From: Protopterus annectens
Lineage: Eukaryota > Chordata > Ceratodontiformes > Protopteridae
Reading direction: 5' to 3'
Assembly (NCBI RefSeq): GCF_019279795.1
Contig: NC_056733.1
Span: forward strand, 1,423,912,706 to 1,423,976,705
DNA length: 64,000 nt
The stretch's first letter is position 1. Every line of letters starts with the position of its first letter. Below are positions 1-9,128 of the stretch, in pieces. The notes beneath the pieces were generated by a model that was given only the letters and a program-made list of their open reading frames with translations, was not told the origin of the DNA and did not search any database. A program made the position numbers and the translations under genes.

Positions 1-624
1 TTGTTTGTTTTTTTCGGCATAAAGATCTGAGCATGTGGCCTGGGCATTGGTTTTATTAGGCATGGATCGAGATTTAGGCCTAAGTAAAGGAGGAGGTGTC
101 GGTTTAAAATGCAAGTCCATAGGCCTGAATACACCCTCAGAACCTGGTGCCTGTACAGCGGCTCCGGACCCATCCAAGGTAGAGACATCTGCGGGTTCCA
201 TAGTTGAAGCATCTCGCGGCATACCGGACTCCGAATGGGTCTCAGTAGAGGCCTGCGAATCAGACGTAGCGGGTATCAGGGGCTGCAAAAGCACCTCACT
301 GAGTACCAGCGAACTGGCGACTGTCTTAGAAGTGTTGTTGGTAGTTTTGGACCTCTGCGGCCTGTCTCTGTTTTTATCTTTGCGTTTTTTCAGAATCCCG
401 GTAGTTGGATGGCTAACCAACGACATTTCTCCATAATTAAACCGAGAACCGAAATATTTAGAGGCGAAAATATACAGACGATTGGTAGTGCGCTGTTTAA
501 ATAAAGCACAAAACCAACAGCAAGGTATGTCGTGGTCAGGGCCTAGGCAAGAAATACAGTACAAATGAAAATCTTTATGAGGTATTTGCTTTCCAGAAGT
601 AATGCAATTAACTTTTACTGACAT
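1..624 (-). CDS. DIRS gag-like protein, N-terminal part, open to the window edge
   Basis: The minus-strand frame starts at the ATG at 622-624 and stays open to base 1, giving about 208 codons. The N-terminus carries a Cys/His-rich patch: a Cys near residue 7, then KQIPHKDFHLYC, then a CLGPDHD motif and a CCWFC cluster. The same layout opens gag in copies B, C and D. The next part is rich in K, R, D and S. DIRS gag-like proteins are presumed to bind element RNA or form particles, but biochemical evidence is thin. The start was chosen because M-S-x-K-V-N aligns with the starts of the other copies. In this copy the CxxC of the patch has become C-x-x-S. Confidence 0.7.
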   Translation of the reverse strand, partial: MSVKVNCITSGKQIPHKDFHLYCISCLGPDHDIPCCWFCALFKQRTTNRLYIFASKYFGSRFNYGEMSLVSHPTTGILKKRKDKNRDRPQRSKTTNNTSKTVASSLVLSEVLLQPLIPATSDSQASTETHSESGMPRDASTMEPADVSTLDGSGAAVQAPGSEGVFRPMDLHFKPTPPPLLRPKSRSMPNKTNAQATCSDLYAEKNKQ

Positions 625-797
625 CGGTAAGGAGCAAGAAAAAGTTTCCCCAACGGGGTACTTAGCTTTAGTTGAAGACTTCAGTTCTGAAACTTGAAAA
701 TGAAAATTTCAGGAGTCTGCTGACCGGCACTTGCGTACTGCTTCTGCTTCGGGCATCGCACGGCAAGAAAGACTGGTGTAATGGCATCGGCTGCATG

Positions 798-804
798 TTT
801 TATA
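798..804 (-). promoter_or_regulatory. TATA-like box upstream of DIRS copy A gag
   Basis: The minus strand reads TATAAAA between the element terminus and the gag start. The same GGGGTATAAAACATGCAGCC context occurs in copy B and a TATAAA version in copy D. A position inside the terminal repeat and upstream of gag fits a core promoter. This is inferred from position and conservation only. Confidence 0.45.
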
Positions 805-959
805 CCCCTGACGTCATGGAAGAAGGAACAGCAACCAATGCAGGACCCAAGACTTTGTTAATCAGGCTGACTGAGGGCTACCTGCAAACAGATAACCCAA
901 ATGTAATGACTGCAACAGAGAAACATGAATAATATCTACGAGTTATACCCAACTGGGGC

Positions 960-963
<4 letters not shown>

Positions 964-1014
<51 letters not shown>
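964..1014. repeat. (CA)n microsatellite
   Basis: This is an uninterrupted CA dinucleotide run of about 50 bp, between the terminus of DIRS copy A and the 33-bp minisatellite. The minisatellite unit itself contains a short CACACAC core. Confidence 0.97.
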
Positions 1015-1018
<4 letters not shown>

Positions 1019-2160
1019 CAGCAATCACACACATGGAGATGGAAGCAGGAGTAGCAATCACACACATGGAGATGGAAGCAGGAGTGGCAATCACACACAC
1101 AGAGATGGAAGCAGGAGTAGCAATCACACACACAGAGATGGAAGCAGGAGTAGCAATCACACACACGGGGATGGAAGCAGGAGCAGCAATCACACACACG
1201 GGGATGGAAGCAGGAGCAGCAATCACACACACTGAGATGGAAGCAGGAGCAACAATCAGACACACGGAGATGGAAGCAGGAGCAGCAATCACACACATGG
1301 AGATGGAAGCAGGAGTTGCAATCACACACACGGAGATGGAAGCAGGAGCAGCAATCACACACATGGAGATAGGAGCAGCAATCACACACATGGAGATAGG
1401 AGCAGCAATCACACACATGGAGATAGGAGCAGGAGTAGCAATCACACACACGGAGATGGAAGCAGGAGTAGCAATCATACACACGGAGATGGAAGCAGGA
1501 GCAGCAATCACACACATGGAGATGGAAGCAGGAGCAGCAATCACACACGCGGAGATGGAAGCAGGAGTAGCAATCACACACACGGAGATGGAAGCAGGAG
1601 TAGCAATCACACACACGGAGATGGAAGCAGGAGTAGCAATCACACACACGGAGATGGAAGCAGGAGTAGCAATCACACACACGGAGATGGAAGCAGGAGC
1701 AGCAATCACACACGCGGAGATGGAAGCAGGAGTAGCAATCACACACACGGAGATGGAAGCAGGAGTAGCAATCACACACACGGAGATGGAAGCAGGAGTA
1801 GCAATCACACACACGGAGATGGAAGCAGGAGCAGCAATCACACACATGGAGATGGAAGCAGGAGCAGCAAGAAGCAGGAGCAGCAATCACACACACGGAG
1901 ATCGAAGCAGGAGTAGCAATCACACACACGGAGATCGAAGCAGGAGTAGCAATCACACACACGGAGATGGAAGCAGGAGTAGTAATCACACACATGGAGA
2001 TGGAAGCAGGAGCAGCAATCACACACACGGAGATGGAAGCAGGAGCAGCAATTATACACACGGAGATTGAAGCAGGAGCAGCAATCACACACACGGAGAT
2101 GGAAGCAGGAGCAGCAATCACACACACGGATGGAAGCAGGAGTAGCAATCACACACACAC
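1015..2160. repeat. 33-bp minisatellite, about 34 units
   Basis: The tandem unit is approximately AGCAATCACACACAC plus GGAGATGGAAGCAGGAGT, 33 bp in total. Units vary by point changes (for example CACACGG against CACATGG), and shortened units of about 27 bp occur near 1365-1430. Because 33 is divisible by 3, several frames on both strands stay open for hundreds of codons, for example repeats of AITHTEMEAGV. These are low-complexity by-products and not evidence of a gene. The GGAGATGGAAGCAG part recurs at 5350 and 5905 in a dispersed repeat. Confidence 0.95.
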
Positions 2161-2700
2161 ACTCCTTACATGCAGAATAGATGGAGCATACCTCCCAGTC
2201 TCAGCTCTATCCCTTTTAATCCCTCTTAATCCCTCCTAAAAATTGGTCTCCTTTGGAGAAAAGGTAGTCAATTATACTTAATAAATAATGACAATAATTA
2301 GAGTTACAGCCTTCTTTTACTTCAAAAAATGAATATTAATTCACATTTTCTTGTTCTGACCTTGTTTCAAGTTAATGGTTTTAATATTTTAAAAGTGTCC
2401 CTGACTATCCCTGATTATTTATGGATTTACCCCTGATTGGTTCAGAGCTATGAGACAGCCTGAGAGAGATATACATACAGACAGAGATGGACCTTTCCAG
2501 GAAGACAGGTGACACTGTACCAGATCTAAAGTACAGCTATTTCAGGATAATAATTCAGAGAGCAGAAAGTGTGAATGTTTCTATTTTAATGTTAGACAGC
2601 AAGATTCAGAAGAATAGAGTAGCCGTCAGGACAAGCAGTTCTACAGTCTCTGATACTTAAGGTTTTTAATAGAGGAAATAGAATCATCATAGAAAATGGA
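2161..2700. other. Non-coding stretch; edge of a dispersed repeat only
   Basis: The first ~30 bases (CTCCTTACATGCAGAATAGA) match the repeat family at 5.55-6.01 kb. The rest is AT-rich with no coding exon, RNA gene or named element recognised. Confidence 0.4.
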
Positions 2701-2945
2701 AGAACACGACCACCAGCATCTATGCTTAACTTTCCATAGTTCGTAATGAAAACTACCAAGTGTTAAATCAGTATTCATCTGCATCTGACGAAGTGTTACA
2801 AACGAAAACGCAAGTGTGTAGACATAGCGTTAATGTGCTTGGGATCTGTTTGTGGAGATTACTGTTTGTATGGTTGACTTGTCGTGCCTATGGACAATAA
2901 ACCTGTGTTTTAAGAAAGGACTGAGCTTTATTTCCTCCACTGGTG
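2700..2945 (+). mobile_element. Penelope-type terminal repeat relic with hammerhead-like core
   Basis: This segment shares a run of landmarks with the terminal repeats of the Penelope-like element at 18.8-23.9 kb: CATCTGACGAAGTG, then ACGAAAA, then AGCGTTAATGTGCT, then an ATAAA-containing tail followed by GAGC and a T-rich stretch. Divergence is high and no RT lies beside it, so it is best read as an old solo terminal repeat of a related family. The CTGACGA and GAAA boxes fit the CUGANGA...GAAA hammerhead core. The borders are approximate. Confidence 0.5.
2785..2807 (+). ncRNA. Hammerhead-ribozyme-like core
   Basis: CTGACGA at 2785-2791 is followed by a 12-nt spacer and GAAA at 2804-2807, matching the CUGANGA / GAAA catalytic boxes. 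Hammerhead motifs are known in the terminal repeats of Penelope-like elements. Stem II is short and imperfect, and stems I and III were not resolved, so activity is doubtful. Confidence 0.35.
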
Positions 2946-4015
2946 CTTTTTCATTTTCGTAATAAAAACTACTTTGTAAAATTTAAATTCTGCAGCTAAA
3001 ATCATTTTAATATGAGTCAATACATGCTAAATACAAGGACTGTGAGGCTGGTCTATTAGTACAACCAAAAGTTAAAAGTCAAAGAACCTCTTTTAGCAAG
3101 TTGCCAGCATTAATAAAACTGAACATTCACTTTTATCTTTAATATTCTTTATTGATAAAATTCTATTACTATCATGGTCATGCACAGGTAGATGCAAAGC
3201 AGGAAAATCGGACAGCGTACAGTAATTAAACTAAAAATAAAGACTGTGACTTAGAAAACAGTGTGTGTACACACCACGTTTACTGAAAATTCTTACGTAA
3301 AAACTTAACTGACATGTTCTAATGTCCTGACCACATTGATATTCTATAGAAAATGAAGTGAGTGAAGTATAGTATAAATATCCCAGTAATGCTAGCAAAC
3401 AATTTAAAGCATTTATCAAGTGCTACATGCAGTACTAAAAGTAATGTATCAAAAGGCAGGTCTGCTCTACATATCAGCTCTGCACTGAAATCCATAATAA
3501 TGTAGATAATCCAAAAGTATTGAAGACAAACCAGTAAATCTAACAAACCAGTTTCTAATTCATTGTGTCGGTGGGGGCTGTGGTGGTAACAAGCTGAAGA
3601 GGGAACAACAGACTTCTTTATCTCCAGGAAAGCCAACGAAAATAATCTCTTTGACACATCCTGGGACTCATGTGAGACCATTTCCCACTAGACAGTGGGA
3701 GATGGTAAACCTTATGTGGGATATGCCTAGGGGGCATCCTCAGTAAGAGCTCAAACTACTTTTCCCAACTCTTCTCAACATGGAGGGGCAGTGTTGACAC
3801 TTTCTGACCTTTCAGTACTGTCTAGTTCTTCATTCTTTCATGGAAGGTGAGTCAAGATACCCTGTTGAAGAATTTCTGTTGTTTGCATCCATAATCTTAT
3901 CTTCTCAGCAACTGGCCAAAGATCCCGACCATTTATTTGTTTGTTTTACTTGCACTTCTTTTCCAGGGTATAACACTGATCTCCATGGACCTTTTTTTAG
4001 ACTCGGCCCAGGAGT
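2946..4015. other. No recognisable feature
   Basis: This is AT-rich non-coding sequence. A 120-codon minus-strand open frame at 3319-3681 has no recognisable domain and looks like a chance ORF. It probably lies in the intron downstream of the SHROOM1-like exon. Confidence 0.4.
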
Positions 4016-4132
4016 GGTGTCTGGATAAGTGACTTGCTCAGAGTCATACAATTAAGCAATGGAGACTGATGGAATTAAACCTTGCACCACTGGACCACAG
4101 GAAACAGATCATTAACAGCTCCTTAATCCTCA
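4016..4132 (+). repeat. MIR/CORE-SINE-like relic
   Basis: The segment contains AAGTGACTTGCTCAGAGTCA, then a spacer and GATGGAATTAAACCTTGCACC. This resembles the MIR-type block where a 'taacttgcccaaggtcacac' stretch is followed by a degenerate reverse tRNA B-box (GGGATTCGAACCC). It is diverged and has no clear poly(A) tail or target duplication. Family assignment is tentative. Confidence 0.5.
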
Positions 4133-5345
4133 ACGCCAACTGCCAGACTAGCATAAGTGAGGTTGGATACATAGACTGACCAGATGGCTGGCAGCTTCAT
4201 TCTATGACGGTTTTCTCACTTTACCAGCACAGGCTGCTGCAACACCTGCAGTATTACTACCAACGCACCCCTCTCTGAGCCTGTTTCCACATCCCCTCTC
4301 CCTTCATTTAGGAACAAGACCCAAGACACTTAAACTGCTCTAACTAAAATAACCGTTTCTCCCCCCACCTGCAAAAAGCAATCAGCTCTTTTCCAAAAAA
4401 GAATAATGGCATCTGATATGGAGATGCTCCACCCCAGTCCCAAGTACATAACTAACGATCAGAGTCACTTGAAACTAAGAAACATCATCTGCAGCCAAAA
4501 ACATGACACAACCCTCAACTCCAAACTAAATGCTCTCCACGTCTTGGCTGTGCCTTCATTGTCTGACAACAAAAATCATGAACAAGAGTGACAAGAAGAC
4601 AATGTTGGTCGAGTTCTATGCCCACCTTGAATGCATTGGACTTAAATCAGCAATGTGGCTAAAACTCTTGTTTTTCAGATAAAGGGACCAGATGGAACAC
4701 AGCAATGGCCCTGGGACCCTGTACCACTGTAGCACTTCCCTTAAAGCATTCTAGAGTATGCTGTCATATGCTTTTTCAAAGATCACAGCACACATATTCA
4801 CAGTGTCAAACTTCCACAGCCCTTCCTCCAAATATCTCTGCAACACAAAACGATGGTTCACACTTCCATGACAAGGATAGAATTTGCACTGCTCCTCTTC
4901 AAAGTTTCATTTTAAATATCCTGGCTTAAGTTTTCATGGACAGACTGTGCAGTACGGACCCTCTACAACTTGAACATATCCTCCTGCACCCTTCTGTGAA
5001 AACTGGGGTATAAAACAATAACAAAGTATGAAAGAAACAGTTTTTCCTCTGTTCTGTATTAAAAAACAAAAAACTGAAAGCAAGTTAGGAAAATACAAGT
5101 AATGACTGAAAAACAACTAACTGTCTTTCTGTATGCATGACTGGTCTCTGTATGCATGACTGGTCTCTATCCTATCAAAATGTAGCAAATAACAAAACTT
5201 AACTACACAAACAAGTTAAGCAGCCATCCTTTAAGTGGTGATATCATTTGCTGTTGAGTCTAGAATAGGCAAACTCTTAAATTGTTTTAGCTGGCTTTAA
5301 TCATAGCATCAGTAAAATTTCATGATTTTATTGTCGTAAAACACG
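4133..5345. other. No recognisable feature
   Basis: Non-coding sequence with only short open frames. No RNA gene or named repeat was recognised. A short direct duplication (TGTATGCATGACTGGTCTC) occurs near 5133-5165. Confidence 0.4.
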
Positions 5346-5364
5346 TTCATGGAGATGGAAGCAG

Positions 5365-5535
5365 AACTAGTATCTCCTGCAGCATACCTAGCTAGTATCT
5401 CCTGCAGCATACCTAGCTAGTATCTCCTGCAGCATACCTAGCTAGTATCTCCTGCAGCATACCTAGCTAGTATCTCCTGCAGCATACCTAGCTAGCATCT
5501 CCTGCAGCATACCTAGCTAGCATCTCCTGCAGCAA
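5365..5535. repeat. 25-bp tandem repeat, about 7 units
   Basis: The unit TATCTCCTGCAGCATACC plus TAGCTAG repeats nearly perfectly about seven times. Each unit carries a PstI-type CTGCAG and overlapping CTAG steps. The last units change TATCTCC to CATCTCC. The array is embedded in the larger repeat at 5.34-6.2 kb. Confidence 0.9.
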
Positions 5536-6215
5536 TCTTCAAGCAGACACACCAACTCTCCACTCTCCTTACATGCAGAACGGATGGAAGCCGTTGCCGC
5601 AGCAATCACAATCTCCTTACAGGCAGGAAACGGACCCTCAGCAGCAAAATTTCAGTAGTTTTACAGTTCCAAAAGTGCCACCTGCACTCTCACCCCTACA
5701 TGTTTCCATATGAAAATAAACACCAAGCAGACACACCAACTCTCCTTGCATGCAGAATGGTAGAAACTTGGAAAAATGAGCCGCAGCAATCGCAATCTCC
5801 TTACATGCAGGAAACAGACCCTCAGCATTAATAACTTGATAGCATTTTGCTTTGCAATTTGCAAATGAACCCTGACACACACTCTACTTACATGCAGAAT
5901 AGATGGAGATGGAAGCAGAACTAGTATCTCCTGCAGCACACCTACCTAGTATCTCCTCTCCTGTAGCAATCTACAAGCAGACACACCAACTCTCCTTACA
6001 TGCAGAATGGATGGAAACTATTGTGTAGCAATCACAATCCTCTCCTTACAACCAGGAAATGGACCCTTGGCAGTAGAAAATTTCAGTTGTATTACAGTTC
6101 CAAAAATGCCACCCACCCCTCTCACCTCTATACATTGCCGTACGGAAATAAACACACCCAGACAGTACTGTACAGCCCTCAGTCAAATTCTAAAAGGCTG
6201 GTAGTCTACTGACAT
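5536..6215. repeat. Dispersed ~200-bp repeat, three diverged tandem copies
   Basis: Three copies begin with AAGCAGACACACCAACTCTC at about 5540, 5730 and 5975. Each continues through CTTACATGCAGAA, then GCAATC and a GGAAACGGACC-like block. The first and third go on to TACAGTTCCAAAA and a CACCCCT-rich tail. The same motifs flank the 33-bp minisatellite at 2.16 kb. No coding potential was recognised. The element class is unknown. Confidence 0.7.
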
Positions 6216-6279
6216 CATTGCATGCACCCCCTGCAGCAAAATAAAATTCAATTTTGAAAAAAAAAATCGGGGAAATTCA

Positions 6280-6374
6280 GAAATTAAAGGGGCCACTCAG
6301 GAATTCGTGGCACACCATTATTTTGACCTCAAAACCGGTAAATACAGAGTAATTGGATATGGTTGAGAGATATG
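6280..6374 (-). mobile_element. hAT-like transposon terminus (fragment)
   Basis: Read on the plus strand, this segment aligns with the reverse complement of the transposon end at 49997-50095: AAATTAAAG, then a GTGGCACNCC block, then ATTTTGACCTCAAAAC, ending in GAGAGATATG where the other end gives GGGAGGTATG. It is therefore a terminus of the same family in the opposite orientation. No matching partner end was identified nearby. Confidence 0.6.
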
Positions 6375-6423
6375 ATTCTATATACAGCATAGAGTTGTGT
6401 AGCCTTATCAACCAACACTGCAT

Positions 6424-6765
6424 TCCTCACTCCTTTCACCATAGCCCTGAGTACCCCACATAGCTCTCAATGAATCGGGGACAAATCTCAACAGAATCTG
6501 GGATAAATCCAGAAATAATCAGAGAGAATCAGGGACACTTGCTCACTCCTTTCACCATAGCCCTGAATACTCAGCATAGCTCTCAAAAGATTAAAGGACA
6601 AATCTCAACAGAATCAAGGACAAATTCTGAAATAATCAGGGAGAATCAGGAACACTTCTTCATTCCTTTCACCATAGCCTTGAGAACTCAGCATAGCTCT
6701 CAAAAAAATCGGGGACAAATGCTGAAATAATCAGGGAGAATCACCTTTCATCATAGCCCTGAGTA
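6424..6765. repeat. ~118-bp tandem repeat, about 3 units
   Basis: The unit starts at CACTCCTTTCACCATAGCCC and contains CATAGCTCTCAA, GGGACAAATCTCAACAGAAT and AAATAATCAGGGAGAATCA. The third unit is internally shortened, and a fourth start is visible at about 6745. The encoded open frame at 6470-6730 simply follows the repeat. Confidence 0.85.
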
Positions 6766-9060
6766 ATTCACCCTCCCCATATTCTTTTATTATAAAGCAT
6801 CATGAATCATTCACTAATTTTACCTAACACGCTTCTCTACATATTTCATCTGCTGTATGTACTTTGTCTTCTCCCATCTAGGAGGTAAAACCATTGCTTA
6901 CTTAAATCTCTTTCCCACCCAGTTTAAAAAGCCTATACTGAACTTCTCAATTCACAACTTTAACACTTTCCTCCATTCTCTTGTTAAGATGCAGGAGAAG
7001 TCCTGTATATCAACCTTGGTGATCCCAAGCACTGCCGTACCCACTCAGCAATCCAATCCATATCCTAGCATACAGCTAACACAGTTAAGATTCAAGACTC
7101 TACTTCCTGCTAACACAAGGTACTGGAAGCACTTTTGGAAATGATGCTCGTTTTGCAAGTGGCCTCCCAGTTCCGGTCATTCTTTTGCCCTTATTTTCAG
7201 TGCCACCACATTTTCTGAAGCCTGAAAAGAATATATTACACATCATATTGGGTGTACCTCCCTCCTCTTTTCAGATGCTGTCAGCAAGGACTGGATTGGT
7301 AAATAAGCAACATAAATGATGCTGCAACATCCCCAGACCAACAGCAGTTCATTGCTAGACTTGACAGTGTTGCAAACACATTATAATGGGTCGGGCTAAA
7401 AGAGCACAAAGGGTTCAAAAAGTTTGCTGTTACATGACTCCCTAGAAATGTGCACAACTCTCAGAGCAATGGTCTAAGGTACCCTACCATTTGTTCATGG
7501 TACAATACGTCTCGTACTTTAACAGGGCACAGAGATGAACTCCTGTTTTTTGGCTGGTGGTTACAGGAAAACTGTCTTAAATATCTCACTCTCCTCACTT
7601 GCAATATAGCTGTGGTCCTGGCCTCCATCACACACAGCATCAGTTAATATGACTGACTTACTAATCCTTAGTAGCTAACAGGAGACATCAGATTATACCT
7701 CTCAATTTAACAGTCTCTCTGGTTACTTATAGTGGCACCTCTGCTCTCACTCCACTGAAATACATGCAACTTGCAAATAAAATATTTACTAGCAACATTC
7801 TGTAGCATCTCTTGAAAAATCATTGAAGCATAGAAGGAAACTAACTCATAAAGCATATTTAGGTTAAAATGCAGTGAAAATAATTCACTTTCTACTCAGC
7901 TATGAAACAGTTTAAACTTCCTCTGTGTAGTGCAAGGTTAGAAGTGCAACTCATCCATACTCACAGTGCATGGAGAAGTTCAGCCTGTTTCATGACTGCT
8001 CGTGGTGTAGGGCAGTCTGATGAACTCTAATCCATTGCACAAATAAACAGCTCAGGCATGCAACAACATTTAGCCTTCTTTTGGGAGCATCTCCTCTGCT
8101 GCCTTCCCAGCATGGCAGCAGTGGGGTATTTCACTTCCCATAAGAGCAAGTGCTGGCAGGCATGCACAAGTTAAAGCAGATGTCTAGAGAAAAGCAGTCC
8201 TCGTGTCTCTGAGGTGTGCCCAAATGAGAAAAAAGCATATAGCCTCCATTTGCATCTGTATTTACTCTCCAATAACACACAGTTAATATTTTCCAAAATG
8301 ACTAGTACAGAAACAAGATGTTTGTGTCACATGTTGACATGACACCCCAACCCCATGTACAGAAATGGGAAAAAGGGGGAAGAGAGATGGATGGATGGAT
8401 GGATGAAAATATCCAAGTCATTTTTTGTTTGGACTGAATACCTTAGCACACCTAACCATGCATAACCATGATTTTTTTACATTTGTCAAAGAAACAACTT
8501 CTTGATGCTGAAAGCAGAATTCATTAATCTGCAAGTACCAGGTGTTTTCTTTCCTGTTCACTTTCATTAAAAAAGACAGACCTGCCATTCACATTATAAT
8601 ATTCTGTCTCTCTTCTGTTACTCTGTACACCAGCTAATTATCTAAAGATCTAGATTCCCACCCCTGGGCAAATTTTAGAAACAAAGCAGACTATACTAAG
8701 CTAAAGCAATGACTTTGTTGGCAGTCACTGCTTGTTGTACAAATTAAATAATATATCTGAACAATTATGCAAATAATGTCAACAACGAGCTTAAAATACA
8801 ATAATGCCTTCTTAAATGAACTTGACACCAGACACCTTTACAAACTACATCTACACATGAAATACTTGAAATACAACATTCTAATTCAGGGAGGCAGAAC
8901 TGTTGACTTAAATCCAAAGTACAAAACTATTTTCCAAGATCAATGTTTCTGTCAATGAATGATGCAGATTAAAGCAGCAGCTGCATAAACGAAAAGCAGG
9001 AAAAAAAATAAAATAGAATGCCAGTTTTAATTTTAACAAAAAAGCTAGAGGCGAGTCTAA
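6766..9060. other. No gene; short simple repeats only
   Basis: AT-rich non-coding sequence with a short (GGAT)n run at about 8384-8405. A sequence at 8338-8382 (GACACCCC, CCCCATGTACA, AAAAAGGGGG) resembles one at 28065-28100, suggesting an old dispersed repeat. No exon matching the SHROOM1 ASD2 coiled coil was recognised here. Confidence 0.4.
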
Positions 9061-9077
9061 CCCCCCCCCCCCCCCCC
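9061..9077. repeat. Homopolymer (C)17
   Basis: Seventeen consecutive C on the plus strand give a G17 run in the intron, about 50 nt beyond the 5' splice site of the SHROOM1-like exon. Run length is prone to sequencing error. Confidence 0.95.
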
Positions 9078-9128
9078 AAGTCACAGATCAAGTCATCTAA
9101 AACAACAGACAAGCCCTCCAAACCATAC

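Larger units (their letters stand above)
1..933 (-). mobile_element. DIRS-type retrotransposon copy A, gag-side end (truncated by window edge)
   Basis: This is the 5' (gag-side) end of a DIRS element, read on the minus strand. Its outer sequence, around TAATGACTGCAACAG, matches the right terminus of copy B at about 17.82 kb. The inner part aligns collinearly with copy B gag, including the segment encoding KQIPHKDFHLYC. The terminus falls near 933, where copy B ends in GAACAT and this copy reads a degenerate AATAAT. RT and recombinase lie outside the window. A (CA)n tract and a minisatellite start almost immediately beyond the terminus. Confidence 0.85.

Noticed and set aside
925-2239. Four long open frames (up to 401 codons) across 925-2239 on both strands
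   Set aside because: They follow the 33-bp minisatellite, whose period is a multiple of 3. Opposite-strand frames are equally open, and there is no non-repetitive coding sequence.
3319-3681. Minus-strand 120-codon frame as a possible SHROOM1 downstream exon
   Set aside because: No ASD2-type coiled coil, no convincing splice pair; hydrophobic and Cys/His-rich by AT composition.
5365-5535. CRISPR array
   Set aside because: The 25-bp units are contiguous without unique spacers, and the genome is vertebrate.
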